Shown: one piece after another, positions 34,701 to 45,585 of the stretch | How the letters are laid out: each line of letters starts with the position of its first letter | How positions within the stretch are numbered: position 1 is the stretch's first letter | Source of the DNA: Aplidium turbinatum | Taxonomy: Eukaryota; Chordata; Ascidiacea; Aplousobranchia; Polyclinidae | Direction: 5' to 3' | Assembly (NCBI GenBank): GCA_918807975.1 | Contig: OU964932.1 | Span: forward strand, 19,251,501-19,315,500 | Length of the DNA: 64,000 nt | Notes under the pieces: generated by a model | The model's input: only the letters and a program-made list of their open reading frames with translations | The model's database searches: none | What the model was told of the DNA's origin: nothing | Program-made: the position numbers and the translations under genes

Positions 34701-37700
34701 CTCAAAAGCATCAAAAATAAACTGAGATTGACAAAGTCTCAAGAAAGTTCTGTGCATTGAGAGTGACAAACTTAAACAGATAAATTTTGATGAACCTTTG
34801 CATGATTTTGCCTTGACGAAAGCTAGAAAAAAAATTTGGTAGCCTAGTCTTACTCTATTATTTTAATGGCTGTAACTAATTCTTATGTCCTCATAAATAA
34901 GCTTTACAATTATTGTGACGGTTGTTTGATTAAAGAAATTAAAAGCAAAACTGCCTTAACTAAATTTTTATTCTTTTAATTAAAAATTTACACCTATGAA
35001 TGTAGAAAACGAAGAGTTTAATGCACTCATATTTTTAACATTAAGCAATGGCATGTGATGTTGTTTAGAGAGAAATTCTGAGCTCAAAAATTGGGAGGGC
35101 CTCACAAATGGAATAGCCTAGGGCCTCTCATGGTCTAAATCCGGCCCTGCCTAGAGCCTTTCCGGTAACATGAAGAAACCTCAGCGCATTCTTTGGATAC
35201 AGCGCGTTTAAGCATGTACCTTGCTTTGAAAACAAATTTAAGTTATATTTCATACTCCAGGTTTGGGGTTGGAAAACGAAGCATGGAAAACAAATGTCTT
35301 GAAGAAGCCTCCTACATGAACGAAGCTATTCGAAACGAAAATGGAAAGCCCTTCAACATTTCGGTGAGTTTTTACAGCATAATTATTGCAAACAATAAAT
35401 TGTACAGCCTCTCGATGCACAAAAAAAGGAATCGAAACAAATTGTCCATTTACAGCATAACTATGTGATGATAGATGCTTTAGGCCTAATAAAACTCAAC
35501 AAACGGAAATACCGATCAGGTCTCAATAAAGATATCTTTGCTCATAAGCTCACTAAATGTAAGCGTAGGGTCTCCAAAAACAGACTTGTATAGTTTTGGC
35601 TACTCTGTAAATGTATTCATTTTACATTCTTTCTATGGTTTTTAGACTCTTCTTCATAATGCTGCAGCAAATAACATTTGCAGCATTGTGTTTGGAAAAC
35701 GCTTTCAATACAATGATCAAAGATTCAAAGAAATATTGCACAGAGTTATGCGCAGGTAATATTGGGAATTAGGCCTACTTCAGCTCAAGATAAAATATTG
35801 TGATACATTGAAGGCTAAGAGTCTTTAAGATGTAACCTAAATTGAACAATTTGAAATGTTGCAATATCGCAAGAGCCAATCTGTTTTATTTCTGAAGTTT
35901 TGTCCAACGGTCATGACTAATTTCTTCAGTGGATCAGCTTAGGTATGTAGCCTAGCCTACATTGTCTAAATGAGACTAAATCATAGCTCAAAAACTGGAA
36001 GGATAGATCATGTTTTAACTTATAGCTTAACGTTAATTGTGACGGCCTCACTTAAATTCGTTTAGGTTAGCGCTTAATATTGAGCCTAAGTTTAATGCTC
36101 AAATTTACCATTTTAGCTTACGTTACGTATCATAAAAAATATAATATACAGTAGATTAAGCTTAATTGTTTCCAAAGCCCTCTGTATAGTTGCACCTTGA
36201 TCCAGTTTACAATTTGAATTCACAGCACTTGCTTAAGTGTTGCTTGAAGGAGCTGTGTGATTTATACGTTCAGCTTATGAAAACCAAATAATGAAGTCCA
36301 ACTTATGTTACAGCACCAACGACACAGTTTCCAACATCATGAGCTCTATTTTCATGTTTGCTCCACTCATGATGAAGATCCCTCCCTTTTCCATCTTCAA
36401 CCACTACATGATGGATGACGTAAAGTTTGTCTTAAGTAAGCAATTCTTTTAGCGCGTTTTTAATCTTTGAAAACCATTTCACGGTTGAAGTTTCAGTTTT
36501 CTCACAACAAAAACAGGTTTTCAAAGTTTTTTTTTGTCTGTGATTAAGATTGTACGATCCGTGCCTTTGCATATCCGCTGGATGTCGCTAAAAATAAGCT
36601 GTTCTTGATGTTTCCTTCTCTAATTCACACATTAAACGTTACATCCATTCATGGCTCTTCGTTTTGCCAAATCTACAAATCTTCAGAGTGTTTATCTTAA
36701 ATAAAAAGCAAAGTATTGAAATTTCATGTTTTTCTTAAGCCAACAATCATCGTTCAGCAAAAACTTAGACGACTTTAATAAAAATTAGATTATAAAAAGT
36801 CAATCTTTTCAGAGCTGCTTCTCGAAATAGTGCAAGAACACGAACAGACATTTGATGATGGAGATATTAGAGATTTTATCGACGCTTTTATTGTCGAAAT
36901 GAAGAAAAAAGAGGATCCCACCTTTTCAGTAAGCCTCCCTGAGATTTTAAAGACTGTTCTTTTTTTTTAGTTGGTTTCATGAAAACGCAATATTTCTCTA
37001 ATCATTATTTGTTTATTTATAATCATTATCATTTATTACGCAGTATTTCTCTATTCATATGAAATCATTATTTCTCTACTTAGCAGAGCTGGACGATCAT
37101 CAAATCTAAACAATGAAAAAGATTTTTTTAACAAATATGAAAAAAATTTAATTTTTCTTGCAGAATCGCCAACTATTGAACTATGTGCAAGATTTATTTG
37201 TTGCTGGAACAGAAACGACATCCAACTCTTTGTATTGGAGTTTGTTGTGTTTGATCAGTTATCCAAACATTCAAGAAAAACTTCATCGAGAAGTTATGGA
37301 AGTAGTCGGTGAGAACATAAATTAATGTTTAAAATCCAAGAGTTCTTGTAATGTATAACTACTGTATCAACTATTCGTTGTTTTGTTGGAGTTATCAACT
37401 CAATTAAAAAAGATCTATCCGAAAAGGCAATCTGATAACTGAAAAAGGAACAATTCTAACATTTCTGCAAAAGCTTTAATTTACCTCTAACCTTAAATTT
37501 TCGGTGGGAAATTGTGGTAGCTTTTCTACCTTTTCTCTTGGCTTCTCAATCATCATTATCACCATAAAGTCGTGCAATGTTTAAATGTGCGAACGCTTTG
37601 GTTTTACAAAGCAAAAAGTAAACACAAAAGCATTGGAAACTTGTTCCTGTCGTGACTTTGTTTCCTATGAGAGCAAGGTGGCCAGCTTCTTTCTCTCCGC

Positions 37701-39050
37701 CACCTTTCCGGTAGGGTGGTTAGTTTCTTTCTCTCGGCCATGTTTTCTTCAACAATCATGCCCACCCTATTTATTACACCCTGTGTAGAGGTGAGCGGCG
37801 TTTATCAATAAATCAGGTTAAGCTAGTGTCGAACCAGGTTTGCATTATTGGAAAGCCAATGCCTCATCCCCTAGCCATCCCACAGTCTGTACAATATGGC
37901 CTACCAATAAATATATGTAAAGTATTGCATACTTCAGGTCGAAATGGAATAATTTCTATGTCAAAGAAAGTGGACATGCCTTATACTGAGGCTTTCATAG
38001 AAGAAGTGTATCGCTTCCGCACTTTGGTTCCGCTTGGCCTTCCACATAAGACAAATGATGATGTTGAGTTAGCTGGTTATCATATTCCAAAGGGAACTAC
38101 GGTAAATTTCTCATTATCCTTTAATTTGGTTTTCATGCAATTTGGGATTAAGATATTTTAATACTGTAGGACTATAACTAAATAGAGATGACTGTTGGTC
38201 TTTCGCTGCTATTCCTATTGTGCGAATTATTTTTATTTATTGTGTTGTGTATATTTATGTTTATTTATCAGTAGAAAAAGTAAATAAATTGAACTGAACT
38301 GTAAGTTGTCGTTTTATTAATGTATCAGCAAAGTTACTTGATCTTTTATTGAAATGATCTGCACAATTTGTATTTCATATGGTCTCCACCAAATTACCAT
38401 AGAGCCGATAGGTCAGTAGGCTACAAATCGCTATTATTTGAATTGCTTTTGATTTAGAATTGAGGAAGTTTTGTAACAAATTAAACTTCTATGTAAACTA
38501 AAACTAATGAGCATGGTAAGATAAAAGTAATATTTCTATCCTAAGTTTATCTTATAGACCACCAAAAGTTTTATACGTATATCTATGTCTAGTCATACCT
38601 ATGTCTAGTCATTAACTTTTCTGAAGACTGCTAAGAATTTTTCACAAACTTGTTTTAATTCAAAAGAACTGGGCCTACTTGCAGCGTTCCAAAGCAATTG
38701 TCAAAATGTGAGTTGCATTGTTTGTGTTTTAGGTCTCTTCCAACTTGTGGGCGGTCCACAACGACGAAAATATCTGGATGGAACCAGAAAAGTTTCTCCC
38801 GGAACGTTTTATGGATGAAAAGGGGAACTTTGTTCGTTCCAACAACGTCATCTCATTTTCAGTGGGACCTCGTCATTGCCTGGGAGAGCTGCTAGCCCGG
38901 ATGGAGATTTTCGTCTTTCTTGTTTCGATGATTCAGAAATTCGAGTTTTTGCCTGATCTGTCTTCGGATAGACTTTGTGACGTAAATCGCGGATCAAACG
39001 GACCACTTTTTGTTCCTCTGCCGTTTAAATTGATTGCTAAGGAACGTTAA
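31756..39050 (+). CDS. Cytochrome P450, CYP2-type, nine exons, complete
   Basis: A membrane-bound haem monooxygenase, normally in the endoplasmic reticulum, that oxidises lipophilic endogenous or foreign compounds with electrons from P450 reductase. Exons: 31756-32025, 32498-32643, 35261-35363, 35646-35755, 36314-36435, 36813-36928, 37164-37308, 37938-38101, 38733-39050. All junctions are GT-AG and in phase, giving 497 residues. An N-terminal anchor (residues 5-28) is followed by the PPGPRG hinge. The I helix has AGTETTS at 303-309, the K helix E360-x-x-R363, then PERF at 415-418 and the haem loop FSVGPRHCLGE with ligand C441. The nine-exon layout and TLRGFGVGKRS match vertebrate-type CYP2 genes. 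Substrate cannot be read from sequence. Intron 2 contains a hAT with another hAT inside. A paralogue converges from 58917-63767. Confidence 0.96.
32992..35149 (+). mobile_element. hAT transposon with transposase remnant in CYP2 intron 2
   Basis: Ends CAGGGCCGGATTTACC and its complement (…AAATCCGGCCCTG), with the 8-bp duplication CCTAGAGC at 32984-32991 and 35150-35157. Plus-strand pieces read as a ZMYM1-like hAT transposase: NVYSDIAEMFLFLANL, then the dimerisation domain CSGERSFSRLKSIKNKLRLT at about 34674-34735. Stops and frame changes show it is inactive. A 482-bp hAT is nested at 33324. Confidence 0.95.
33324..33805 (+). mobile_element. Nested non-autonomous hAT (MITE)
   Basis: Ends CAGTGGCGTAGCCAGGA and TTGGCTACGCCACTG, with the perfect 8-bp duplication CTCCTAGT at 33316-33323 and 33806-33813. 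No coding content. A reverse-oriented relative lies at 62691-63179 in the other CYP2 gene. Confidence 0.96.
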
Positions 39051-39171
39051 TCAAACATTAATTACTGTATCGATTATATCAACATGTTCTGCGCCAAACA
39101 GTTTCAGCTTTTTGTTGCAAGAATTTATTTTTAATCCGCTTGAGGTAAATGTGTGTGCCTGCAGACTGAGC

Positions 39172-39395
39172 AAGGCACGTGAAGGACTGCTCTCCATTCA
39201 GCGGCACCAAATGAATGGAATAATTCCCAGGCAACAACGCTTCAACAATCGGAGACTTCACTCTGTCAATCTCGGTGACCGGCCCTGCGTCAGTGATTCA
39301 AAGCCTCTGCAAGTATGCGAAACTGCCAGAATTAAAATCTCGAAGAAGTTTTCCCAGTCCGAGGATAAAGATTCAGGCAATCGATCAATCAAACG
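39172..39395 (+). repeat. SINE family A body, 3' of CYP2
   Basis: Landmarks 'ggactgctctccattcagcgg', 'ctcggtgaccggccctg', 'cgaaactgccag' and 'tccgaggataaagattca'. It begins about 120 bases after the CYP2 stop, so it may lie in the 3' untranslated region. Confidence 0.88.
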
Positions 39396-39565
39396 TTTAA
39401 TCATTCTTTATTACAAACGTTTACGTAATCAAATGTTTAATGATGTTGTTTTTATCCGAACTAACATGACGAATTGATTCAATATCAAAGTAGGTTGAGT
39501 ATAGCCTATAATATGTTATAGAAGAGTAAAGTGAAAAAAAAATGAAATATTGCTCGTAGCAGCAA

Positions 39566-39571
39566 AATAAA
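39566..39571 (+). terminator. Candidate polyadenylation signal of CYP2
   Basis: First clear AATAAA after the CYP2 stop outside the SINE, about 515 bases downstream. Positional evidence only. Confidence 0.3.
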
Positions 39572-39682
39572 CCGGCTTGACGCGATAAAAACTAAACCAC
39601 TTCTTTTAATTTCTTAGTTTTAAAAATCTTCAACCATGCTCACTTCTTCCAATCTAACAAAATTAAGCATAAAACTCTTGGG

Positions 39683-39915
39683 GTGTGCGCTTGAGCAACG
39701 CATTTCAGGACTGCTCTCCAATCAGTGGCACCTAATGGATGAAATAATTCTTCGGCAACAAGACTTCAACAATCGGAAATTTCACTCTGCTAATCTCGGT
39801 AACCGGCCCTGTGTCAAGAGCCTCTACAACTACAAGTATGCGAAACTACCAGGAATAACCAATAAAGGCTTTGTCAGTCCGAGAATAAAGATTCAAAACC
39901 AAACCAACCAACCAT
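39683..39915 (+). repeat. SINE family A body
   Basis: Second plus-strand copy in tandem with that at 39172, from 'gcttgagcaacgca' to 'aaaccaaccaacca'. The head is missing. Confidence 0.88.
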
Positions 39916-39922
39916 TTTCACT

Positions 39923-40392
39923 TCAGAGTTGGATCAATTACTTTAATTTAGTTCAATTACAATTACTCCCTTGAATGTTTCAATTACATTACAATTACTC
40001 AGTGCTAAAAATGTCAAATTACAATTTCAATGAAGGGATGCCTTTCGTCATGGCATAGACTACACATACACACTACAGTCAAGTCAACGGCCACGTGTTT
40101 AAAAATCATTTAATAATTACAATTACTCGTAATGCACAATAAACAAATTGGCAAATAAATAATGCACAATAAACTAATTGGCGTTTCTTACAATAAAAGG
40201 GGTTTTGGAAAAAAAGGACTGGATAAAGTGGTAGCTGAGGCGGAACACTACTAAATGTAATTGAAAGTGTAATTGAGCCAAAATTTTAGCAAATTACAAT
40301 TACACAGAATGAAAATGCCTCAATTACATTACAATTACATGAAAAACTGTAATTAATTACATCAATTACCAATTACAATTGATCCAACTCTG
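39923..40392. mobile_element. hAT MITE, AATTAC-rich
   Basis: Ends CAGAGTTGGATCAATT and AATTGATCCAACTCTG, flanked by the perfect duplication TTTCACTT (39915-39922 and 40393-40400). The interior is rich in CAATTACAATTAC words and non-coding. It inserted at the edge of the SINE at 39683. Confidence 0.95.
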
Positions 40393-40404
40393 TTTCACTT
40401 CATT

Positions 40405-40830
40405 ACCTACTCACAAAATCGAGCTTGCTTTGTGTTGCAAGTGAAGCGAGCTGTGACATCACGTCAAGTGGATAAAGAAAACCGGGCGAGATTAGACAAA
40501 AAGTTGCATGCTCGCTATTTAATCACGAACACGTCAACAGATTTATCGTTGCACAAACCTGACAACGATGATGTCACGATCACGTCATAGTGGGCGTGTT
40601 GAATAATGTAACAAAAAGAAATTCCATCAAAGCAGTATAAATACAGCGACCGTTTCTAACCAATTTGTCTCTAAATGAAAAGGTAGCAAGTCGGTGGCGA
40701 GTAGAACTGAAGTGACTTTGAAAGCGTTTTTATGCTTTTGGACTGGTGTTGGATGATGTTGGATGCATGATCTGTGCTAAACAACAACAACATATCGCAG
40801 TAACAAAATAGAATACGCATTTTTATTCTA
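40405..40830 (+). repeat. 430-bp dispersed repeat with TATA and CRE-like sites, copy 2
   Basis: Direct copy of 30120-30545. TATA-like 'gtataaatacagcgac' and 'cacgtcatagtgggcgtg' are conserved; one TGACGTCA site has decayed to TGATGTCA. The two copies bracket the CYP2 gene. Confidence 0.8.
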
Positions 40831-42030
40831 ACTTGACATAAAAACTCTAAAGTTTTTGCTCGAAGTCAATCTTTATACCGTCGATGACTAGCTATCTCCC
40901 ACAAAGCATTACAATTTCATTTTGTAATTTATTTGTTGCAGAACCGGTTTTCGTTAATAGAGATTTAATGAAGCTGTTTTATGCCTTCACTGGTACACCT
41001 TTCCTTTGCTATTTTCTTGCCATAAACACTAACTTTCAGAGTCTGCAGAAACATTTTATTACTATTTCAGGGTTTAAACTTAGAAAATAGGAAAACTATT
41101 GGTCACAACGGTAAACCATAATCTCTTCGTGGGAAAATTGTAACATAAATTTCCCGCGGATCCGTTCGTCTGTATGCAATGACCGAAAGAAACACTCTTC
41201 TGAAAACGTCTATTCAAGAATTGTATTTCTGTAAAATTAGCCCCAAGGCTGTCGAAGAATGGAGAAAACACCGTACCCACTAAAACTTGTCACTACAATA
41301 CAAATTACTTAGATAAAGACGGAAATTTTGTCCAGCTGGCAAGCACAAGCAAAACCGTTTTAATCTGCGACCAACTCTTCAAACAACAATTTTAAAATGA
41401 GAGAATAGATTGCAAAATTCCAAACGCACGTAACCATCTTCTGTGACAAAATAATGATAAGCATTATGAAGCTATTCAAGCACCTGTTGAATTTGGCTTA
41501 TACCATATCTCGTAATTCAAGATTTAACGATGATGTAATGCTTCACAGGTGTGACAAAGGTGATGCAATCTTTGCTTATTTCTAGCAATAGTCCATATGA
41601 CGTAAGACGTCAGGTTCAGTAGACAACGGTTTTATGTGATGTTTGATTTGTACAGAAATTGTCCGTAACAACTATTCACCAACTTCAAATTGTATTTTTG
41701 GTCGATTCCAATATATGACGTCATGGAATTTTGACTAATTTTAAATATTCAATGCTTATTGCTTCAATGCAGGGATACCTAGACACTAACGGGATGCGAA
41801 ACTCAAAATTCGTCCGTCCAACTGAAGGGCTAACCATGTTGCCTACAATGAATTGCACAATGCGGTGTTACTACACGAGAAAATGTTTGTTTTGCACTGG
41901 CTGTTTTATTCGTCGTTTCACAAAAGTTGTATCTGTACATTATTGTCAATCTTATGTTGATGACAAAATTATTAATATTGCAAGTTATAACCAATTCATT
42001 AAGCTACATGTAGAATCTACCGGAATGGCC
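40831..42030. other. Gene-free stretch
   Basis: A 112-codon plus frame at 41731-42069 has no family character or hydrophobic pattern and runs into a MITE. I do not accept it as a gene. Confidence 0.4.
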
Positions 42031-42033
42031 TGT

Positions 42034-42184
42034 TTCGGTAAGTCCGATTCGGTGAGTCCGATCCCTTAACGGGAGATTTTTTCAATTTTTTTTTAAATTA
42101 TTGGGTACCATAGCTTAATTATCATTGCCGTTTTAGGGTTAGGGGTTAAAGGTTAGAAACTCACCGAATCGGACTCACCGAATA
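42034..42184. mobile_element. Small inverted-repeat element
   Basis: The left arm 'ttcggtaagtccgattcggt' plus 'gagtccga' is mirrored by 'actcaccgaatcggactcac' plus 'cgaa' on the right. The 150-bp unit is non-coding. Superfamily unknown. Confidence 0.75.
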
Positions 42185-42369
42185 GTAGTAGACCCAGAAT
42201 CCACAAAAGAAAAAAAACGACTAATGGCGTATTGTTCATAAACTTGGCTACTAGACTATGTACACAAACAAAAATAATACAGTACCAATAAATATCACTG
42301 GACAATCAGATATCATAACTTTACACTGTAACCACAATCAGGCAATGACACAAATTCAAGTATTTGCAG

Positions 42370-42960
42370 TCTTGCGTGAACCACCACTCGTAAGCTGTAC
42401 TGTTCGAGCCATCTTCGCGGGTTCCTCGCGCCTGGGAGCATTCAAACGTTTTAGTTCATTTTTGGCAAAACAATTAAACGAAGTTTTTCCAATCAACTCG
42501 AAATTGCAGTGGCCTTTTGAACAAGCCACATCAGCCTGCAATCTGCTGCATTTTTAACGGCTCGAATAAAAGCAGAGCGTGAGTTTGGTAGGGTGAGCAT
42601 TTTCTTTTTAGCAGAAGGATTGCTGAGTATGACATCGTAATACTGAACAGCCATTGTCGTTACAGCGACGCACAACTCTGTGGGCACTGAAGAATGTACA
42701 TTAATCCCAAACTGTCATGCAACTACTGAGCAAGTTCGGGCTCTGCTGTCATCGTTTGAATGTATGCCAAGAATGTTTGCTAAGTGAGACCAGCATTTCC
42801 AGATTGTTGCCACTTCACAAATATATCAACTGCAGCTGCAAGGTAGCACATGATGGGAGGTTGATCCTCTCCTTCTTTAGGAAATTTCCTTGGCATGCAC
42901 ATGTCATCCTGTTTTGCTACACCTTCAAACACACAATGCAGTGAGTTAAGTGAGCATTTC
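42370..42960 (-). pseudogene. Decayed transposase-like stretch
   Basis: Reverse-strand frames contain AAAVDIFVKWQQSGNAGLT and later a frame with CYLAAAV/LAYIQTMTAEPELA. This faintly recalls the C-terminal part of P-element/THAP9-type transposases. Stops and frame changes are frequent. The identification is weak. Confidence 0.25.
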
Positions 42961-43189
42961 ACAAACAAAAAAGAAAAAATGTCATCAATAAAAAAATGAA
43001 AAAATGTTCAATAGAAAAAATGTTCCCGCACATATCCATGAACATTTTTCTAAATAAAAGAGTATGTACATTGTTAGTTAATTTGAACTATGTGAAGCAA
43101 AGCATTACCACCAATAAAATTACACCTTTTGTCCAATAAATTTGTATATACATTCAAACTGCATAAAAGTACACCCCAACTTACAAGGG

Positions 43190-43246
43190 TCGACGTCTTT
43201 TAGGTGCAGACAGTTAGGCGCCGGTCAAATAGGCGCGCACATGCGC
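43190..43246 (+). repeat. Stray terminal fragment of the 43903-50006 element
   Basis: 'cgacgtcttttaggtgcaga' followed by 'cagttaggcgccggtcaaat' repeats the start of the long inverted repeat at 43918. Only about 57 bases match. Confidence 0.75.
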
Positions 43247-43529
43247 AAACCATTACCCTTTAACGGCACTGGGAACTACCCTGGGTCTAGCGACAAATTA
43301 AACCATGTCAAAAATATTATTACCCAGCTCTCATCACAACCAATTCATGCAGAAATAAATACCTGTTGCAAACATGATTGTCAACAGAGACAGCAACAAC
43401 AAAGAAGATTTCATCTAGTGCATTCATCACTTTTTTCAAATCATTAAACGAGTCTAAATTGTTCGTTTAGTTGTTAAATCATTTTCCCTTTTCAGTCTTG
43501 AAGACGCTGTAGATGTAGAAGTGGATCTT

Positions 43530-43817
43530 TTAGGTGGCTGTTGCTTTGTCAGATAACCAGGTAAACCAGGAAATATTCTTGGTACAGCTGACGGCTTTAG
43601 GCGAAGCTTTTTCAGTTGCAACAATTCTCTTTTTGCAACTCTTCTTTCTCGGACATCGGTAGTACTTGTTATAAAGTCTGAACTTTTGGTCTATTACTTT
43701 GAGATAAACGATAACCAGAATTACAATTAGGAACGCAACAGGTAAACCCCATATTGCTAAACAATTTGAATGACCTATAACATTCAAGCACAAGTACTTA
43801 GTTTCAGATATAAGCAC
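43530..43817 (-). CDS. Possible terminal exon of an unidentified single-pass membrane protein
   Basis: This reverse-strand frame ends in TAA at 43532-43530. It contains a strong membrane segment (WGLPVAFLIVILVIVYLKV), followed by a basic, cysteine-bearing tail (YYRCPRKKSCKKR) of about 50 residues, a plausible type I cytoplasmic domain. A possible splice acceptor (TTATAG before GTCATTC) lies just upstream of the segment. I found no partner exon and recognise no family. It could be chance. Confidence 0.25.
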   Translation of the reverse strand: MLISETKYLCLNVIGHSNCLAIWGLPVAFLIVILVIVYLKVIDQKFRLYNKYYRCPRKKSCKKRIVATEKASPKAVSCTKNISWFTWLSDKATAT

Positions 43818-44544
43818 AATGAGATATGAAAAAGACTTGGTAGCATTATATCATACATTGGCACGAGTAGAAATGATGTGTAATTGTGTATTGTTAGCCT
43901 ACCTACCAGTGTTGGGTCCACGTCTTTTAGGCGCAGACAGTTAGGCGCCGGTCAAATAGACGCGCACATGTGGCGTCTGTATATTTAGGTGCGGAGCACT
44001 GTGGCGCCCGTTCATTTAGGTGCTATTCCTAGTAAAGTCTGCAGATTGTATCAGCTTGGCAGGTAGGGCAATGCTTTTCACACAAAATGTTATATTGAAC
44101 AAAAAAATATGTTGTTTTGTTAATGCGTGTGTGGATATGAGGTGCGAGACAACGCTTTACTACTCTTGATTTTAGCTCATCTCCACAGGACATTTGCTAT
44201 TTATCCTGAACACAGGTTGCAGCCAGATGGACCTTTACTTAATCTGTTATCTTTTGCAATTACTTCTACTCGGATGGATTGGTCGTGTTGCGAGTACGTA
44301 TGAGACAACGCTCTACTACATGAACACACTTCTATAGGGAATGTGAACCCTGGTTACAAGTTGCAAGCATAATGGTGCGACTTTGCTCGTTATTAAACTT
44401 TTAGTTATTAAACATTCTATAAACATCGTTATTAAACATTCTATTTGAATAAGGAATAAGGTGAATTAAGAGTGAAATTTAATTAAAATTTGTTGTAATG
44501 ATAGTAATTGAAGTAAAAAGTGAATTTGAATACGTCTAAACAAC

Positions 44545-45585
44545 ATGAAGGAAGTAATAATCAACTCCTTGCTGTGGTTTGTGTACAATCGTATGAGCAT
44601 GGTTGATAGTGACACTATCATCAAGCTTGTGAGTGATCATTATGAGGAAAATATCATAGCAGAAGCAAAATCAGTACTGCATGAAAAGGTCTACAAAGAT
44701 GAGAGCAATAAAAGACTGGTGACTAGAAAAGGCCCCTCAAAGCTGGAAAAATCTGTGAAAGATATTCTTGAAGTTTTGCATGAAATGTCAGGTCATGATG
44801 ATCAGTCTAAAACTCCAATTTTTGTCACAGCCACATGTGACTTCCCATCTGTTGATGTTCACAATGTAGATGCAGCAAGCATGGTTCATGACATCCTCAC
44901 ACTGAAAAATGACATGAGGCAGTTGAAACATTCCAAGGAATCTGAAGGCTCTTTCATTGATGCATTGACCAGCTCCATATCTGATTTGAAAGCAATGGTT
45001 AATGAAATCAAACCCTTACATGAAAAAGCAGTGGCTGTAAGTGTGTCTCCAACTACTGAACAACCAGCTACACTGTTACTACCTGACCCTGCTAAACAGT
45101 CATATTCCAATGTAGTGAAAAGACACAACTCCATGATTACAGTGGATAATCATCCTAAGTATCCCCACAAGATTACCCCTGATAAAGTCCAAACTGAATC
45201 TAATGTCAGAAAGGATAATTGGGTTACAGTCAAGAAAAGACGGCGCAAGCCCCGTCTAGGCCAGCTTGATTCCTCATCAAGTTTAAAAGCCATACACATG
45301 CCTGTACACATATTTGTATCAAGGCTTCAGCCAGACACAACTTCAGAAACCATCACATCTTTTACATCAAAGCAATTTCCTGAAGCCACTGATATAAGCT
45401 GCATGAAGTTGCAAACAAAATTTGATCACTACTGTTCTTTTAAAGTTTCTGTCTCAGGAATCCCAATGAAAACATGTCTGGATACTGCCAACTGGCCTAC
45501 TGGTATCTTAGTAAAACGTTTCTTCAATGCTTCTAAGAATTTTAGGATAGAGCCTACAACCACACAAACTCCTGATGGAAGGTAA
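44545..45585 (+). CDS. LINE ORF1 protein
   Basis: 346 codons, uninterrupted. The N-terminus is a short helical region (SLLWFVYNRMSM..IIKLVSDHYEENIIAEAKSVL) of the kind seen in ORF1 of CR1/L2-like LINEs. A basic patch KKRRRKPRLG at about residues 229-238 could bind RNA. A C-terminal conserved block (HIFVSRLQPDTTSETI through NWPTGILVKRFF) follows. It should act as the RNA-binding partner of ORF2 in the retrotransposition particle. No zinc knuckle is visible. ORF2 starts inside its last codons, overlapping by 11 bases, which suggests coupled translation. Confidence 0.85.
   Translation: MKEVIINSLLWFVYNRMSMVDSDTIIKLVSDHYEENIIAEAKSVLHEKVYKDESNKRLVTRKGPSKLEKSVKDILEVLHEMSGHDDQSKTPIFVTATCDFPSVDVHNVDAASMVHDILTLKNDMRQLKHSKESEGSFIDALTSSISDLKAMVNEIKPLHEKAVAVSVSPTTEQPATLLLPDPAKQSYSNVVKRHNSMITVDNHPKYPHKITPDKVQTESNVRKDNWVTVKKRRRKPRLGQLDSSSSLKAIHMPVHIFVSRLQPDTTSETITSFTSKQFPEATDISCMKLQTKFDHYCSFKVSVSGIPMKTCLDTANWPTGILVKRFFNASKNFRIEPTTTQTPDGR

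Noticed and set aside
37585-37788. 67-codon frame inside CYP2 intron 7
   Set aside because: It lies between two well-defined exons that join in phase, and its composition is not protein-like.
41731-42069. 112-codon plus frame as a gene
   Set aside because: No family character, and its end lies inside an inverted-repeat element.
44886-45134. Reverse-strand frames over the LINE coding regions
   Set aside because: They are antisense shadows of the intact LINE frames.
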